Positions 23,364-32,315 of a stretch of DNA of 57,356 nt are shown piece after piece. Position 1 is the first letter of the stretch, and every line of letters begins with the position of its first letter. The position numbers were made by a program, and so were the translations under genes. The notes under the pieces are model-generated. The model did not search any database. It worked only from the letters and a program-made list of their open reading frames with translations, and had not been told where the DNA came from. Source of the DNA: an uncultured Prevotella sp. (lineage in GTDB: Bacteria; Bacteroidota; Bacteroidia; Bacteroidales; Bacteroidaceae); contig CAMCBZ010000014.1 of the NCBI GenBank assembly GCA_945873145.1, positions 1 to 57,356 on the forward strand. The letters are read 5' to 3'.

Positions 23364-25117
23364 TAGAAGTCCTGTCCACAAACATCCTCTCGCCGTTGGG
23401 CGAGACCACAGAGGCGAATCTTGCTGCCGTGCTGCGCGGCGACTCCGCCGTCGGGCTTTGGAGCGGACGCTGGGGATTGCCCTACGCTTTCCAGGCCGCG
23501 CTGTTCAGCGATGAGCAGGCCGGCCGCTGGATGGTGCCGGGACAACCGCGTTTTTTCTCGCTCGCAATGACGTCGATCAGACAGGCATTGGCCGAGGCAC
23601 CGGACATCGACCGGCGCCGGACACGCCTCGTACTCAGTACCACGAAGGGTAATGTCGAGGCGCTGACGCTCAGTCCGGGCGATGATGATCAGGCCCTGCC
23701 GCCGTCGGCGAGTGCAGACATGCTGGATGTTCAGCTCGGTCTCGACGGTCATCCACTCGTTGTCGACAATGCGTGCATCTCCGGTCTTTCGGCTTTGATC
23801 GTTGCCTCGCGGCTGTTGCTTTCGGGCGAGTGCGACAGCGTCATCGTCTGCGGAGCGGAAGTGCAGAGCGCGTTCATCGTCAGCGGCTTCCAGGCGCTCA
23901 AGGCAATGTCGGCCCACCGCTGCCGTCCCTTCGACATCGAGCGCACGGGATTGAACCTCGGCGAGGCCGCGGCTACGATCATCCTGCGGCGCAGCGAAAA
24001 TACCACCACGCGCTGGCGGCTCGAAGCGGGCGCGATGGCCAACGACGCTTACCACCTCACCTCTCCCTCGCCAAAAGCCGAGGGTGCCTGCCGCGCCTTG
24101 GAGAACGTGTTGCGAGGCCACGACGCAGAGCGGCTGGCATGCGTCAGTGCACACGGTACGGCGACATTGTTCAACGACCAGATGGAAAGCATCGCCATAG
24201 AGTGCGCCGGACTGGAGAGCGTGCCGGTGGTAGGCTTGAAGGCTTATTTCGGTCACACGATGGGCGCCTGCGGTGTCTTGGAGTCCGCGCTGATGATGGC
24301 GGCACTCGACCAGGGCCTCATCCCGGCAACACTCGGCTACAGCGAGCGGGGCGTGTCTGCGCCCATCCAAGTCACCACGGCACCACTGCCGACACAGAAG
24401 AAAGCGTTCATCAAGATGCTGTCCGGCTTTGGGGGTGCCAACGCCGCCGTGTGGTTCGACAAAGAACCAGCGACCCAGGCGACGCAGGATGTCACCGCTT
24501 TGTCGTCGGAAACAGACGCTGAGAAGTCGGAAGCCGACGCTGAGACAGCAGAAGCGAAAGTCTCGTGCCTCCATGAGGTTGAGATCACACCTACACGTGT
24601 CGCCGTTGACGGTCACGAAGTGCCTTGTCAGTCTGCCGGCAAGGCCCTGCTGACAGAACTCTACAAGCGCATGGTGGGCGACTATCCCCGTTTCTACAAG
24701 ATGGATCTGCATTCTCGTTTGGGCTTCCTCGCCGCAGAGCTGCTGCTGAAGGCGGATGATCTCAAGGACGAAACGGCAATATCAGACTGCGCCGTCGTGC
24801 TCTTCGGCCGTCACGGTTCGGTTGTCGCCGACCGCAACTACCTCCGCACGATCGCCACGCCGGAAGACTTCTATCCCAGTCCCGAGCGTTTCATCTACAC
24901 CCTGCCGAATATTGTCACGGGTGAGATCGCCATCCGTCACCAGCTCCACGCCGAGACCACGTTTATCTATCTGCCCCGATACAACGAGCCCGAGCTGAGA
25001 CATCTCATTCAAGTCTGTGCCCGGCAGATTTCATCCAAATACTTGCTCACTGGCTGGATAGACGCGGAGAACGACAAAAACTATTTTGCCAAGCTGAGAC
25101 TCTTGCGACGCACATAG
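23360..25117 (+). CDS. two-domain ketosynthase: KS plus C-terminal KS-like domain (A)
   Basis: 585 residues from the ATG that overlaps the thioesterase stop. Residues 1-375 are a condensing enzyme with triad Cys139 (DNACISGL), His265 (SAHGTATL) and Lys294/His299 (LKAYFGHTMG). A linker rich in A, T, E and D (about 376-405) leads to a C-terminal domain of 180 residues (LHSRLGFLAAELL, VLFGRHGSVVADRNY, YTLPNIVTGEIAIRH) that resembles the N-terminal half of a ketosynthase (the Ketoacyl-synt_2 type) but has no catalytic Cys. That domain may act as a built-in chain-length or carrier-docking factor. A protein with the same plan is encoded at 25500. Confidence 0.85.
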   Translation: MIEVLSTNILSPLGETTEANLAAVLRGDSAVGLWSGRWGLPYAFQAALFSDEQAGRWMVPGQPRFFSLAMTSIRQALAEAPDIDRRRTRLVLSTTKGNVEALTLSPGDDDQALPPSASADMLDVQLGLDGHPLVVDNACISGLSALIVASRLLLSGECDSVIVCGAEVQSAFIVSGFQALKAMSAHRCRPFDIERTGLNLGEAAATIILRRSENTTTRWRLEAGAMANDAYHLTSPSPKAEGACRALENVLRGHDAERLACVSAHGTATLFNDQMESIAIECAGLESVPVVGLKAYFGHTMGACGVLESALMMAALDQGLIPATLGYSERGVSAPIQVTTAPLPTQKKAFIKMLSGFGGANAAVWFDKEPATQATQDVTALSSETDAEKSEADAETAEAKVSCLHEVEITPTRVAVDGHEVPCQSAGKALLTELYKRMVGDYPRFYKMDLHSRLGFLAAELLLKADDLKDETAISDCAVVLFGRHGSVVADRNYLRTIATPEDFYPSPERFIYTLPNIVTGEIAIRHQLHAETTFIYLPRYNEPELRHLIQVCARQISSKYLLTGWIDAENDKNYFAKLRLLRRT

Positions 25118-25185
25118 CCACGATCCGCATTTCTACATGCAACACGGTGGGCTTGACAGGCAGAGTAAGGCAACATCCGACACTG

Positions 25186-25238
25186 AACATACAACATTCA
25201 GAAACATACAACAATCAATATAGAACATTCAACATTCC
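25186..25238 (+). repeat. ACATxCAACATTC short tandem repeats
   Basis: Imperfect repeats of GAACATACAACATTC, ACATACAAC, GAACATTCAACATTC run up to 5 bp before the carrier protein ATG. This A-rich leader is unlike the GC-rich coding sequence on both sides. Confidence 0.55.
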
Positions 25239-25242
25239 TATT

Positions 25243-25500
25243 ATGGCTGATTTAAATACAGAACTCAAGCAATACATCATCGAAGCTTTGAACCTTGAGG
25301 ACATGACTCCCGACGACATCGACAACGACGCTCCTCTCTTCGGCGAGGGTCTCGGACTGGACTCCATCGACGCGCTGGAGCTCATCGTGCTGATGGAGAA
25401 GCACTATGGCATCCGCCTGGCCAGTGCCGCTGAAGGCAAGGAGATCTTCAAGAGCATACAGACCATGGCGGACTATGTCGCCAAGAACCGCAAGAAATAA
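25243..25500 (+). CDS. acyl carrier protein 2
   Basis: 85 residues from the ATG at 25243; the upstream frame extension is repeat sequence. Phosphopantetheine site in GLGLDSIDALELIV (about Ser46). Its stop overlaps the next ketosynthase start (TAATG), so the two are coupled and probably act together. Confidence 0.93.
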   Translation: MADLNTELKQYIIEALNLEDMTPDDIDNDAPLFGEGLGLDSIDALELIVLMEKHYGIRLASAAEGKEIFKSIQTMADYVAKNRKK

Positions 25501-27302
25501 TGCAGCAATCTATCGTAGTCACCGGCATGGGCATCGTCTCGGCTATCGGCCGCGACCAGCACGAGACCCTCGCCTCGCTCCTCGACGAGCAGTCGGGGAT
25601 CGGCACCGTGCGCTATCTGAAGACCACGCACACGGAACTCCCGGTCGGCGAGGTGAAAATGAGCAACGACGAGATGAAGCGTGCGCTCGCCATCCCGACA
25701 CAGCAGGAGATGAGCCGGACAGCACTCCTCGGTATGATGGCCGTGAAGGAAGCACTCGCCGACGCGGGACTCTCAAAGCAGGAAAACAGCCTCGGCGACG
25801 CTGCTATGCACCGCCGCATAGTGCTCATCTCGGGTACCACGGTGGGCGGCATGGACATCACCGAGGCGCACTTCGCCACGATGCGTGACTCCGGCAAAGC
25901 CCATCCCTGCCTGCTCCATCACGATGGTGGCGCGTGCACAAAGGATATAGCAGAGCACTTCGGACTGTTCACCGACTACACCACGCTGTCCACTGCTTGT
26001 TCGTCTGCCGCCAACGCGATTCTCCTCGGTGCCGACATGCTGCGCGCCGGCGACGCCGACGTAGTGGTCTGCGGCGGTACGGAAGCCCTCTCCCGCTTCC
26101 ATCTCAACGGCTTCAACGCCCTGATGATCCTCGACCACCAGCCGTGCCGCCCCTTCGACAACACGCGGGCGGGACTCAACCTCGGCGAGGGTGCCGGTTA
26201 TGTCGTGCTGCAACGTGAGGACGACGCACGCAACGAGCATCTAGAGATCAAGGCTTGGCTCAGTGGCTACACCAATACTTGTGACGCTTATCATCAGACC
26301 GCCTCATCACCGCAAGACACCGGCGCGCAGCTGGCTATGCGCAAGGCGATGGACATGGCGGGCATCGACGCAACCGATATCCAGTGGATTCACGCCCACG
26401 GTACGGGCACACCGAACAACGACGCCAGCGAGAGCGAAGCCTTGAAAGCCGTCTTTGGCGACGAGCTGCCACTGGTGTCAAGCACAAAAGGCTACACCGG
26501 TCACACGACGAGCGCGGCAGGCGGACTCTCTGCCGTCATGGCTGTGTTGGCCCTCCGCCACGGTTTTGTTCCCGGCAACATTGGCTTTTCACAAGCGATG
26601 GACGGCGGCATCACGCCTTTAGACCATACGCTCCGCACGCCCGTCCACGGCGTGCTGGTCAACGCCTTCGGCTTCGGCGGCAACGACACGGCACTGATCT
26701 TCACGGACCATCCCACCGGGATGCGCGACGACACGCTGCTGTCCGACGATGACATCGTGGTGGCGGCACATGTCGAAAACAGCAGTGTGGAAGCACTCAA
26801 GAACCTCCGGCAGTTTGTGCGACCGATGGAGACGCGCCGTATGGGCAAGCTGATGAAGAGCACAATGCTCACCTCGCTGCAAGCCCTGCAACAGGCAGGC
26901 ATCGCCCATCCCGACGCCATCGTCACCGCAACGGCCTGGGGCAGTCTCGACGGCAGCGAACAACTCCTTCAGCAACTCACCGAAGGCGAGGAGAGCCTCA
27001 GCCCTACCCTCTTCATGCAGAGCACGCACAACACCCTCGGCAGCACCGTCGCCATCCATCTCCACGACCACGGCTTCAACACCACCTTCACGCAAGGCGA
27101 CCGTTCACTCTACTGGGCCCGCTATCAGGCACGGCTGTTGCTGCGCCTCGGACGCTGTCGCTCGGTACTCGTCGGCAGCCACGACGAGAGCACACCGCTG
27201 TTCGCCAGTCTTATGCAGCAGTTGGGAATAAAGACAGAACCGGACGTGCACAGCGTGGCAGAGGTGCTCACCCTTGCCCACCAACCGTCGTACACATCGT
27301 AA
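25500..27302 (+). CDS. two-domain ketosynthase: KS plus C-terminal KS-like domain (B)
   Basis: 600 residues. KS domain 1-400 with triad Cys167 (STACSSAANA), His300 (IHAHGTGT) and Lys330/His335 (STKGYTGHTT), ending VNAFGFGGNDTALIF. The C-terminal 190 residues (RRMGKLMKSTML, TATAWGSLDGSEQLL, STHNTLGSTVAIHL, VLVGSHDE) resemble an incomplete ketosynthase N-terminal half, as in the protein at 23360, but the two C-terminal domains differ strongly from one another. The catalytic site is better preserved than in A and suits chain elongation. Start fixed by the TAATG overlap with the carrier gene. Confidence 0.87.
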   Translation: MQQSIVVTGMGIVSAIGRDQHETLASLLDEQSGIGTVRYLKTTHTELPVGEVKMSNDEMKRALAIPTQQEMSRTALLGMMAVKEALADAGLSKQENSLGDAAMHRRIVLISGTTVGGMDITEAHFATMRDSGKAHPCLLHHDGGACTKDIAEHFGLFTDYTTLSTACSSAANAILLGADMLRAGDADVVVCGGTEALSRFHLNGFNALMILDHQPCRPFDNTRAGLNLGEGAGYVVLQREDDARNEHLEIKAWLSGYTNTCDAYHQTASSPQDTGAQLAMRKAMDMAGIDATDIQWIHAHGTGTPNNDASESEALKAVFGDELPLVSSTKGYTGHTTSAAGGLSAVMAVLALRHGFVPGNIGFSQAMDGGITPLDHTLRTPVHGVLVNAFGFGGNDTALIFTDHPTGMRDDTLLSDDDIVVAAHVENSSVEALKNLRQFVRPMETRRMGKLMKSTMLTSLQALQQAGIAHPDAIVTATAWGSLDGSEQLLQQLTEGEESLSPTLFMQSTHNTLGSTVAIHLHDHGFNTTFTQGDRSLYWARYQARLLLRLGRCRSVLVGSHDESTPLFASLMQQLGIKTEPDVHSVAEVLTLAHQPSYTS

Positions 27303-27314
27303 ACGCTCACGCCT

Positions 27315-27671
27315 ATGTGGAAGATACTCCCCCTCGCTCTCGTGCAGAGCATCCTGCTGGCTGCCGGTCAGGTATTCCTGAAGGTGGCCTTGGCGCGTAT
27401 GGGTACGTTCTCATGGACGTGGCGCTTCTGGGGCAAGCTGCTCGTCAACTGGCCTTTCGCCCTGTGCGGTCTCTGCTTCCTGGCAGCCTCCCTGTTGTGG
27501 ATGTACATGGTCAAGACATTCCCGCTGAGCATCGCCTATCCGATGATCTCGCTGAGTTATGTCTTCGGTATGGTCGCCGCCATCGTCTTCTTCCATGAGA
27601 GTGTGTCGCTCACGCAATGGCTGGGCGTACTGCTGATCATGGCCGGATGCAGTCTCGTGGTGGTGAGATAG
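27315..27671 (+). CDS. small multidrug-resistance/EamA-type membrane protein
   Basis: 118 residues and four hydrophobic helices (QSILLAAGQVFLKVAL, FALCGLCFLAASLLWMYMV, AYPMISLSYVFGMVAAIVFF, WLGVLLIMAGCSLVVV). Resembles EmrE/ArnE-type small transporters. ArnE/F proteins flip lipid-linked sugars, so a flippase-like role for a lipid-linked polyene is an attractive inference. The acidic residue of EmrE helix 1 is not present at the same place. It lies 12 bp after the ketosynthase gene. Confidence 0.8.
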   Translation: MWKILPLALVQSILLAAGQVFLKVALARMGTFSWTWRFWGKLLVNWPFALCGLCFLAASLLWMYMVKTFPLSIAYPMISLSYVFGMVAAIVFFHESVSLTQWLGVLLIMAGCSLVVVR

Positions 27672-27733
27672 ACGCTTACACATATTTATATATAAGTATA
27701 AAAAGACAAGCATATAAATATATAAAGATATAT

Positions 27734-28357
27734 ATGAGAAAGATCATTCTTATGATGCTGCTCCTCATCTGCGGGCTGACAGCAGCATGTAGTCAAAACT
27801 ACACCCAGGCCCAGGTACGGCAGCGCATCAACCAGGTGGCGGCGCACATGAGCACACTGACCTGCGATTTCGTACAGACCAAGCAGTTGAAGATGCTCAA
27901 GAGCAAGATGGTGTCATACGGACGAATGTACTACAGCCGTCCCGACAAACTGCGGTGGGAATACACCACGCCCTATCAGTATATCTTCATCCTCAACGGA
28001 CAGACCGTGTGGTTGAAGAACACGAAGGGCAGCAACAAGATCAATGTAGCACAGAGCAAGATGTTTAAAGAGATCACACGCATCATGATGAGCAGTGTGC
28101 TCGGCACCTGTGTGTCGAACAACCGTGACTTCAACGTCACGCTGCAAGGATCGGGTAATAACTGGAAAGCGATATTGAAGCCGAAGAAAAATCCAATGCG
28201 ACAGATGTTCAACGCCATCACCGTCTACTTCGACATGAAGGCCTCGATGGTGCGTGGCGTGCGCATGGTCGAGAAAAACGGCGACACCACCGACATCGTA
28301 CTGAAGAATGCCAAAGTCAACACGCCCGTCAATGCCAAGGTTTTTAATCTTCATTAG
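27734..28357 (+). CDS. LolA-like periplasmic carrier
   Basis: 207 residues from the ATG at 27734; the frame is open upstream through the SMR gene end but only this start gives a signal peptide (LMMLLLICGLTAACS). The mature part follows the LolA pattern: TLTCDFVQTKQLKMLKSK, YYSRPDKLRWEYTTPY, QMFNAITVYFD, and the VKNTPVNAKVFNL-type end. It would carry a hydrophobic molecule across the periplasm. LolA homologues are regular members of aryl-polyene clusters. The Cys after LTAA could make it a lipoprotein. An AT-rich 60-bp leader precedes it. Confidence 0.85.
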   Translation: MRKIILMMLLLICGLTAACSQNYTQAQVRQRINQVAAHMSTLTCDFVQTKQLKMLKSKMVSYGRMYYSRPDKLRWEYTTPYQYIFILNGQTVWLKNTKGSNKINVAQSKMFKEITRIMMSSVLGTCVSNNRDFNVTLQGSGNNWKAILKPKKNPMRQMFNAITVYFDMKASMVRGVRMVEKNGDTTDIVLKNAKVNTPVNAKVFNLH

Positions 28358-28817
28358 TATCCTCTTGCTGAGGCTGTTGCCAGCAAGCGCACAGTCGGGC
28401 ACCCAACCGTCCGTCGACAGCACCGCTATTGCGGACTCCTCACGCCTGACTTTCACCGCGCTCATCGAGACGCCGAAGGCGAGTATCAGCGGCATCTGCC
28501 TGATCGTGCAGGACAGCGACAGCATCAAGGGCGCCATCGTCAACGAGTTTGGCATCACCGCGCTGGACTTTGTCTATGCACGCAAGGACGACAAGGTGAG
28601 GCTGGTGAGTGCCGCACCGATGCTCGACAAATGGTACATGCGCCCTGTGATCACGGCCGACATCCGCATGTTGCTCCATGCGCTGCGCGAAGGAAAACTC
28701 AGCTATGAGGACGAGAAATACCATATCAAATACACGCTGTCGCCCATCCGCGACGACGGCAACAACGATAACGACAACGATAACGATGATACTGAAGAAT
28801 CAACTCTACCAGATTGA
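28332..28817 (+). CDS. exported protein, possibly LolB-like
   Basis: 161 residues from the ATG at 28332, overlapping the LolA-like gene by 26 bp. Signal peptide FLIFISILLLRLLPASA. The body (FTALIETPKASISGICLIV, GAIVNEFGITALDF) resembles in pattern the beta-sheet of LolB or of DUF3261-type lipoproteins found beside LolA in aryl-polyene clusters, but no lipobox Cys is present. A final NNDNDNDN stretch is encoded by AACGAT repeats that also contain the start of the next gene. Likely pairs with the LolA-like carrier to receive cargo at the outer membrane; this is inference. Confidence 0.7.
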   Translation: MPRFLIFISILLLRLLPASAQSGTQPSVDSTAIADSSRLTFTALIETPKASISGICLIVQDSDSIKGAIVNEFGITALDFVYARKDDKVRLVSAAPMLDKWYMRPVITADIRMLLHALREGKLSYEDEKYHIKYTLSPIRDDGNNDNDNDNDDTEESTLPD

Positions 28818-29163
28818 GCATGGCCAAGAAGACGAAGGCACCAAGCAGTTCACTATCAGACTGCTCAAAGAGTGCCCGATCTATCGTGCCCACTTTCCCG
28901 GTCAGCCGATCACGCCCGGCGTGTGCATCGTGCAGATCGTGCAGGAGTTGCTGGAACTGATCGTGGGACAGACACTTGAGATCAGTGAGGTGAAGAACGT
29001 GAAGTTCCTGCATGTCCTCTCGCCCATTGACAATCCGGTGGCCGACATCGTGTTCACGACAATAGAGACGACCGGCGAGAGCGTATCGGCCAAGGCTGAG
29101 GTGAAGGACGCCACCACCGTGTTCACCACGGTCTCTTTCGTCTGCCAGCCGGTGAAGCGATAA
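28786..29163 (+). CDS. hotdog-fold 3-hydroxyacyl-ACP dehydratase 2
   Basis: 125 residues from the ATG at 28786, inside the AACGAT repeat tract of the upstream gene, overlapping it by 32 bp. The motif AHFPGQPITPGVCIVQ is the classic FabZ/FabA HxFPGxPxxPG loop with the catalytic His, followed by QELLELIVG. This is the better preserved of the two dehydratases in the block. Dedicated role in polyene formation inferred from context. Confidence 0.88.
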   Translation: MILKNQLYQIEHGQEDEGTKQFTIRLLKECPIYRAHFPGQPITPGVCIVQIVQELLELIVGQTLEISEVKNVKFLHVLSPIDNPVADIVFTTIETTGESVSAKAEVKDATTVFTTVSFVCQPVKR

Positions 29164-29208
29164 GGCATCAGACTCAAACAAGGAGGGAGAAAGATTAAGC
29201 AAACGGAA

Positions 29209-30756
29209 GTGAGAGAATCAATACAAGAGGAAGTGCAAGCGCAAAAGCAAGGGGAAGAACAAGAACGGCAGGAGATCCGGCGACGGCTGCGCGCCCGCGG
29301 CATCTGCGTCATCATACCTACGTACAACAATGTGGGTACGATCCGGCAGGTCGTGACCGACGCACTGCACTATTGCGCCGACGTCTTTGTCGTCGACGAC
29401 GGCAGCGACGACGGTACGACGGCGGAACTTCGCGCGCTGAGCGACATCCGTCTGATCCACTACGACCGCAACCGCGGCAAGGGCTACGCCCTGAAAACCG
29501 GCTTCCGCACCGCCCTGCAAGCTGGTTTCGCCTACGCGATCACGATGGACGGTGACGGTCAGCACTTTGCCAAAGACATTCCCGCTTTCCTCGACGCCAA
29601 CGACCGCTGGCCGGGCGCGCTGATCCTTGGCAGCAGGAAAAAAGAAGGCATCAGCCGGTCCAAAGGGAGCAACTTCGCCAACAGTTTCTCCAACTTCTGG
29701 TTCACAGTGCAGACATGTCGCCGCGTGCCCGACACACAGACGGGCTTCCGCCTCTATCCACTGAGGAAGCTGTGGGGGTATCGCCTGCTCACCGCCCGCT
29801 ATGAGGCCGAACTGGAATTGCTGGTTTTTGCCGCCTGGCATGGTGTCGCGATTCACAGCATTCCCGTCGATGTCTATTATCCGCCGGTCGAAGAGCGCGT
29901 CAGCCATTTCCGTCCGGGCGCTGACTTCGCGCGTATCAGTGTCCTCAACACCCTGCTCTGCGTGCTCGCCGTCGTCTATGGCCTGCCCTGCTGGCTGTGG
30001 CGAAAGGTCGCTACCTTCCTGCGCACGCTCGGTGCTTTTCTCTTTTTCGTCTTCTTCATGATGGTCGTCATCACGCCCGGCGTGTGGATCTATGTCCATT
30101 GCGGACGCATGACCGAACGGAAGAAATGGCGGCTCCACCTGCTCATCTACCATGCCGCGCGCATCGTGGCCACGAAGATCGGCGTGCCCGGAGCCCGCTA
30201 TCACTACAAGGTCAGCCAGGACGTGAACTTCGACAAGCCGTCGGTGCTCATCTGCAACCATCAGTCCCATCTCGACCTCATCTATCTCCTCTCTTTGTCG
30301 CCACGCCTTATCTTCCTCACCAACGACTGGGTGTGGCACAATCCCTTCTATGGTTTTCTCATCCGCCACGCCGAATACTATCCTGCAGCGGAGGGCATCG
30401 ATGCCCTCATGCCCCGCTTCCGATCACTCGTCAGCCGCGGCTACAGCATCGCGATATTCCCGGAGGGCACACGATCTTTCGACGGCCGCATCGGACGGTT
30501 CCACCAAGGTGCCTTTCACGTGGCCGAAGCGCTGGGGCTCGACATCGTTCCAGCCTGTCTCTACGGTACCGGACGCGTGCTGAAAAAGCGGACGTATCAT
30601 CTGGCCAAGAGCCCGGTATATATGGAGGTGGACCGTCCGCTTTCACCTTCAGAGTTGCAGGCGATGGGTGACACGCTGACGCAGGCCCGCCACGTGCGCC
30701 ATGATTATCTGCGCCATTACCAGGCTATCAAAGATCAGGAGGAACAACATGCTTAG
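29209..30756 (+). CDS. fused GT2 glycosyltransferase and PlsC-type acyltransferase
   Basis: 515 residues. Residues 30-250 are a GT2 glycosyltransferase of the dolichol-phosphate-mannose-synthase style (CVIIPTYNNVGTI, VFVVDDGSDDGT, MDGDGQHF, DTQTGFRLYP). Two membrane helices lie near 245-295, then a 1-acylglycerol-3-phosphate acyltransferase domain with NHQSHLDLIYLL (HX4D) and FPEGTRSFDG. The same fusion occurs in aryl-polyene clusters and is thought to help attach the chain to a lipid-sugar anchor. The start is uncertain: GTG at 29209 is used, but the strong AGGAGG at 29181-29186 sits 7 nt before an in-frame ATT at 29194. Confidence 0.88.
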   Translation: MRESIQEEVQAQKQGEEQERQEIRRRLRARGICVIIPTYNNVGTIRQVVTDALHYCADVFVVDDGSDDGTTAELRALSDIRLIHYDRNRGKGYALKTGFRTALQAGFAYAITMDGDGQHFAKDIPAFLDANDRWPGALILGSRKKEGISRSKGSNFANSFSNFWFTVQTCRRVPDTQTGFRLYPLRKLWGYRLLTARYEAELELLVFAAWHGVAIHSIPVDVYYPPVEERVSHFRPGADFARISVLNTLLCVLAVVYGLPCWLWRKVATFLRTLGAFLFFVFFMMVVITPGVWIYVHCGRMTERKKWRLHLLIYHAARIVATKIGVPGARYHYKVSQDVNFDKPSVLICNHQSHLDLIYLLSLSPRLIFLTNDWVWHNPFYGFLIRHAEYYPAAEGIDALMPRFRSLVSRGYSIAIFPEGTRSFDGRIGRFHQGAFHVAEALGLDIVPACLYGTGRVLKKRTYHLAKSPVYMEVDRPLSPSELQAMGDTLTQARHVRHDYLRHYQAIKDQEEQHA

Positions 30757-32260
30757 TACAGCTCATCATCCTCATGTCATTGTCATCGGCTCCGGACTGG
30801 GCGGTCTGACCACCGCCGTGATCCTCGCCAAGAACAGCTACCGCGTCACCATACTGGAACAGGAGCGACAGGCGGGCGGTTGTCTGCAATGCTTCAGGCG
30901 CCGTGGGGTGAAGTTCGAGACGGGCATGCACTTCATCGGCAGCGCTTTGCTGGGTCAGACCTTAGACCGCTTGTTTCGCTATCTCGAAATTGGTGACGAC
31001 GTGAAGTTGTCGCAGCTCGATGCAAATAGGTATAATGTCATCGGTCTCGACAGCCACGACTTTGTGATGGGCAACGGCCGCGAGGCGTTTATCGAGGGAT
31101 TGGCTAAAGACTTCCCCGCGCAGCGCGATGCCCTCAACCGCTATTATGCTTTGGTGCAAAAGGTGGCGGGGGCCTCTTCGCTCCACTCGCTCCGCTATGC
31201 CGAGTCCGACGATGTGGTGAGTAAAGAGTATCTGACGCGGTCGGTCAACGAGGTCATCGACAGCACTGTCAGCGACCCGCTGCTGGCCAACGTGCTCGTG
31301 GGAGATCTGCCACTCTATGCCGCCGAGAAGGACAAAACGCCCTTTGCCACCCACGCCTTCATCCGCGACTTCTACGACCAGAGCGCTTTCCGCGTCATCG
31401 ACGGCAGCGACCACATCGCCCAGGCGCTGATTGCCACACTACAGCACTATGGCGGCGAGGTGCTCACCGGCCACCGCGTCACGCGCATCCTTTGCGACGC
31501 TACCCAGGCCACAGGCGTAGAGGTAAACGGCGAAAAGTATTTTGATGCCGACTACATCATCTCCGACGCTCATCCAATACGCACGCTCGAACTCATAGAC
31601 AGCCCTCTGATACGTCCCGCCTACCGCCATCGTGTCAACGCCATGCCGCAGACGGTGGGCTGCTTCACCCTCTATCTCGACTTCAAACCGCAGTCCGTGC
31701 CGTATATGAACTACAACTACTTCGGCTATCAAGGCGCGTCGCCCTGGGGCTGTGAGCAATACACTACCGACAACTGGCCAAGGGGCTATCTCTATATGCA
31801 CTTCTGTCACGAAGCCCAACCACGATGGGCGCAAAGCGGACAGATCATCTCCTACATGAACATCAGCGACGTGCTGCCATGGAAAGACACGACGGTGGGA
31901 CACCGAGGCGCAGACTACGAAGCGCTGAAACAGCGAAAAGCCGACCAGCTGCTGCAATGCGTGGAACAAAGATTCCCGGGGTTGAGAGGTTGCATCGCCC
32001 ACTGCTACACCTCTACACCGCTGACCTATCTCGACTATACAGGTACAGCGGCGGGCTCGATGTACGGCATCGCCAAGGACATAGGGCTGGGAGCAGGCTG
32101 CCGCGTCTCCCACCGCACACGCATCCCCAACCTCTTGCTCACCGGACAGAACATCAACTCCCACGGCATGCTTGGCGTGATGGTCGGCACCATCGTCACG
32201 TGCAGTGAGTTTCTCACCGCAGAGAAGATCTATCAGCAGATACAAAGTTGTACGAGATAG
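30749..32260 (+). CDS. FAD oxidoreductase, phytoene desaturase/CrtISO-like (1)
   Basis: 503 residues from the ATG at 30749, which overlaps the previous stop by 8 bp. N-terminal dinucleotide fold VIVIGSGLGGLTTAV with the acidic LEQERQAGG end of strand 2, then RRRGVKFETGMHFIGS. C-terminal FAD contact LLLTGQNINSHGMLGVMVG. The family desaturates, isomerises or saturates conjugated polyenes such as carotenoids and retinol. Here it might set double-bond geometry or saturation of the polyene. A clear paralogue follows. Confidence 0.85.
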   Translation: MLSTAHHPHVIVIGSGLGGLTTAVILAKNSYRVTILEQERQAGGCLQCFRRRGVKFETGMHFIGSALLGQTLDRLFRYLEIGDDVKLSQLDANRYNVIGLDSHDFVMGNGREAFIEGLAKDFPAQRDALNRYYALVQKVAGASSLHSLRYAESDDVVSKEYLTRSVNEVIDSTVSDPLLANVLVGDLPLYAAEKDKTPFATHAFIRDFYDQSAFRVIDGSDHIAQALIATLQHYGGEVLTGHRVTRILCDATQATGVEVNGEKYFDADYIISDAHPIRTLELIDSPLIRPAYRHRVNAMPQTVGCFTLYLDFKPQSVPYMNYNYFGYQGASPWGCEQYTTDNWPRGYLYMHFCHEAQPRWAQSGQIISYMNISDVLPWKDTTVGHRGADYEALKQRKADQLLQCVEQRFPGLRGCIAHCYTSTPLTYLDYTGTAAGSMYGIAKDIGLGAGCRVSHRTRIPNLLLTGQNINSHGMLGVMVGTIVTCSEFLTAEKIYQQIQSCTR

Positions 32261-32315
32261 CGGCGGGAGCAAGTCACACTCATAGAATCTTTTAATCAGC
32301 TTGAAGGAAAAGAAC

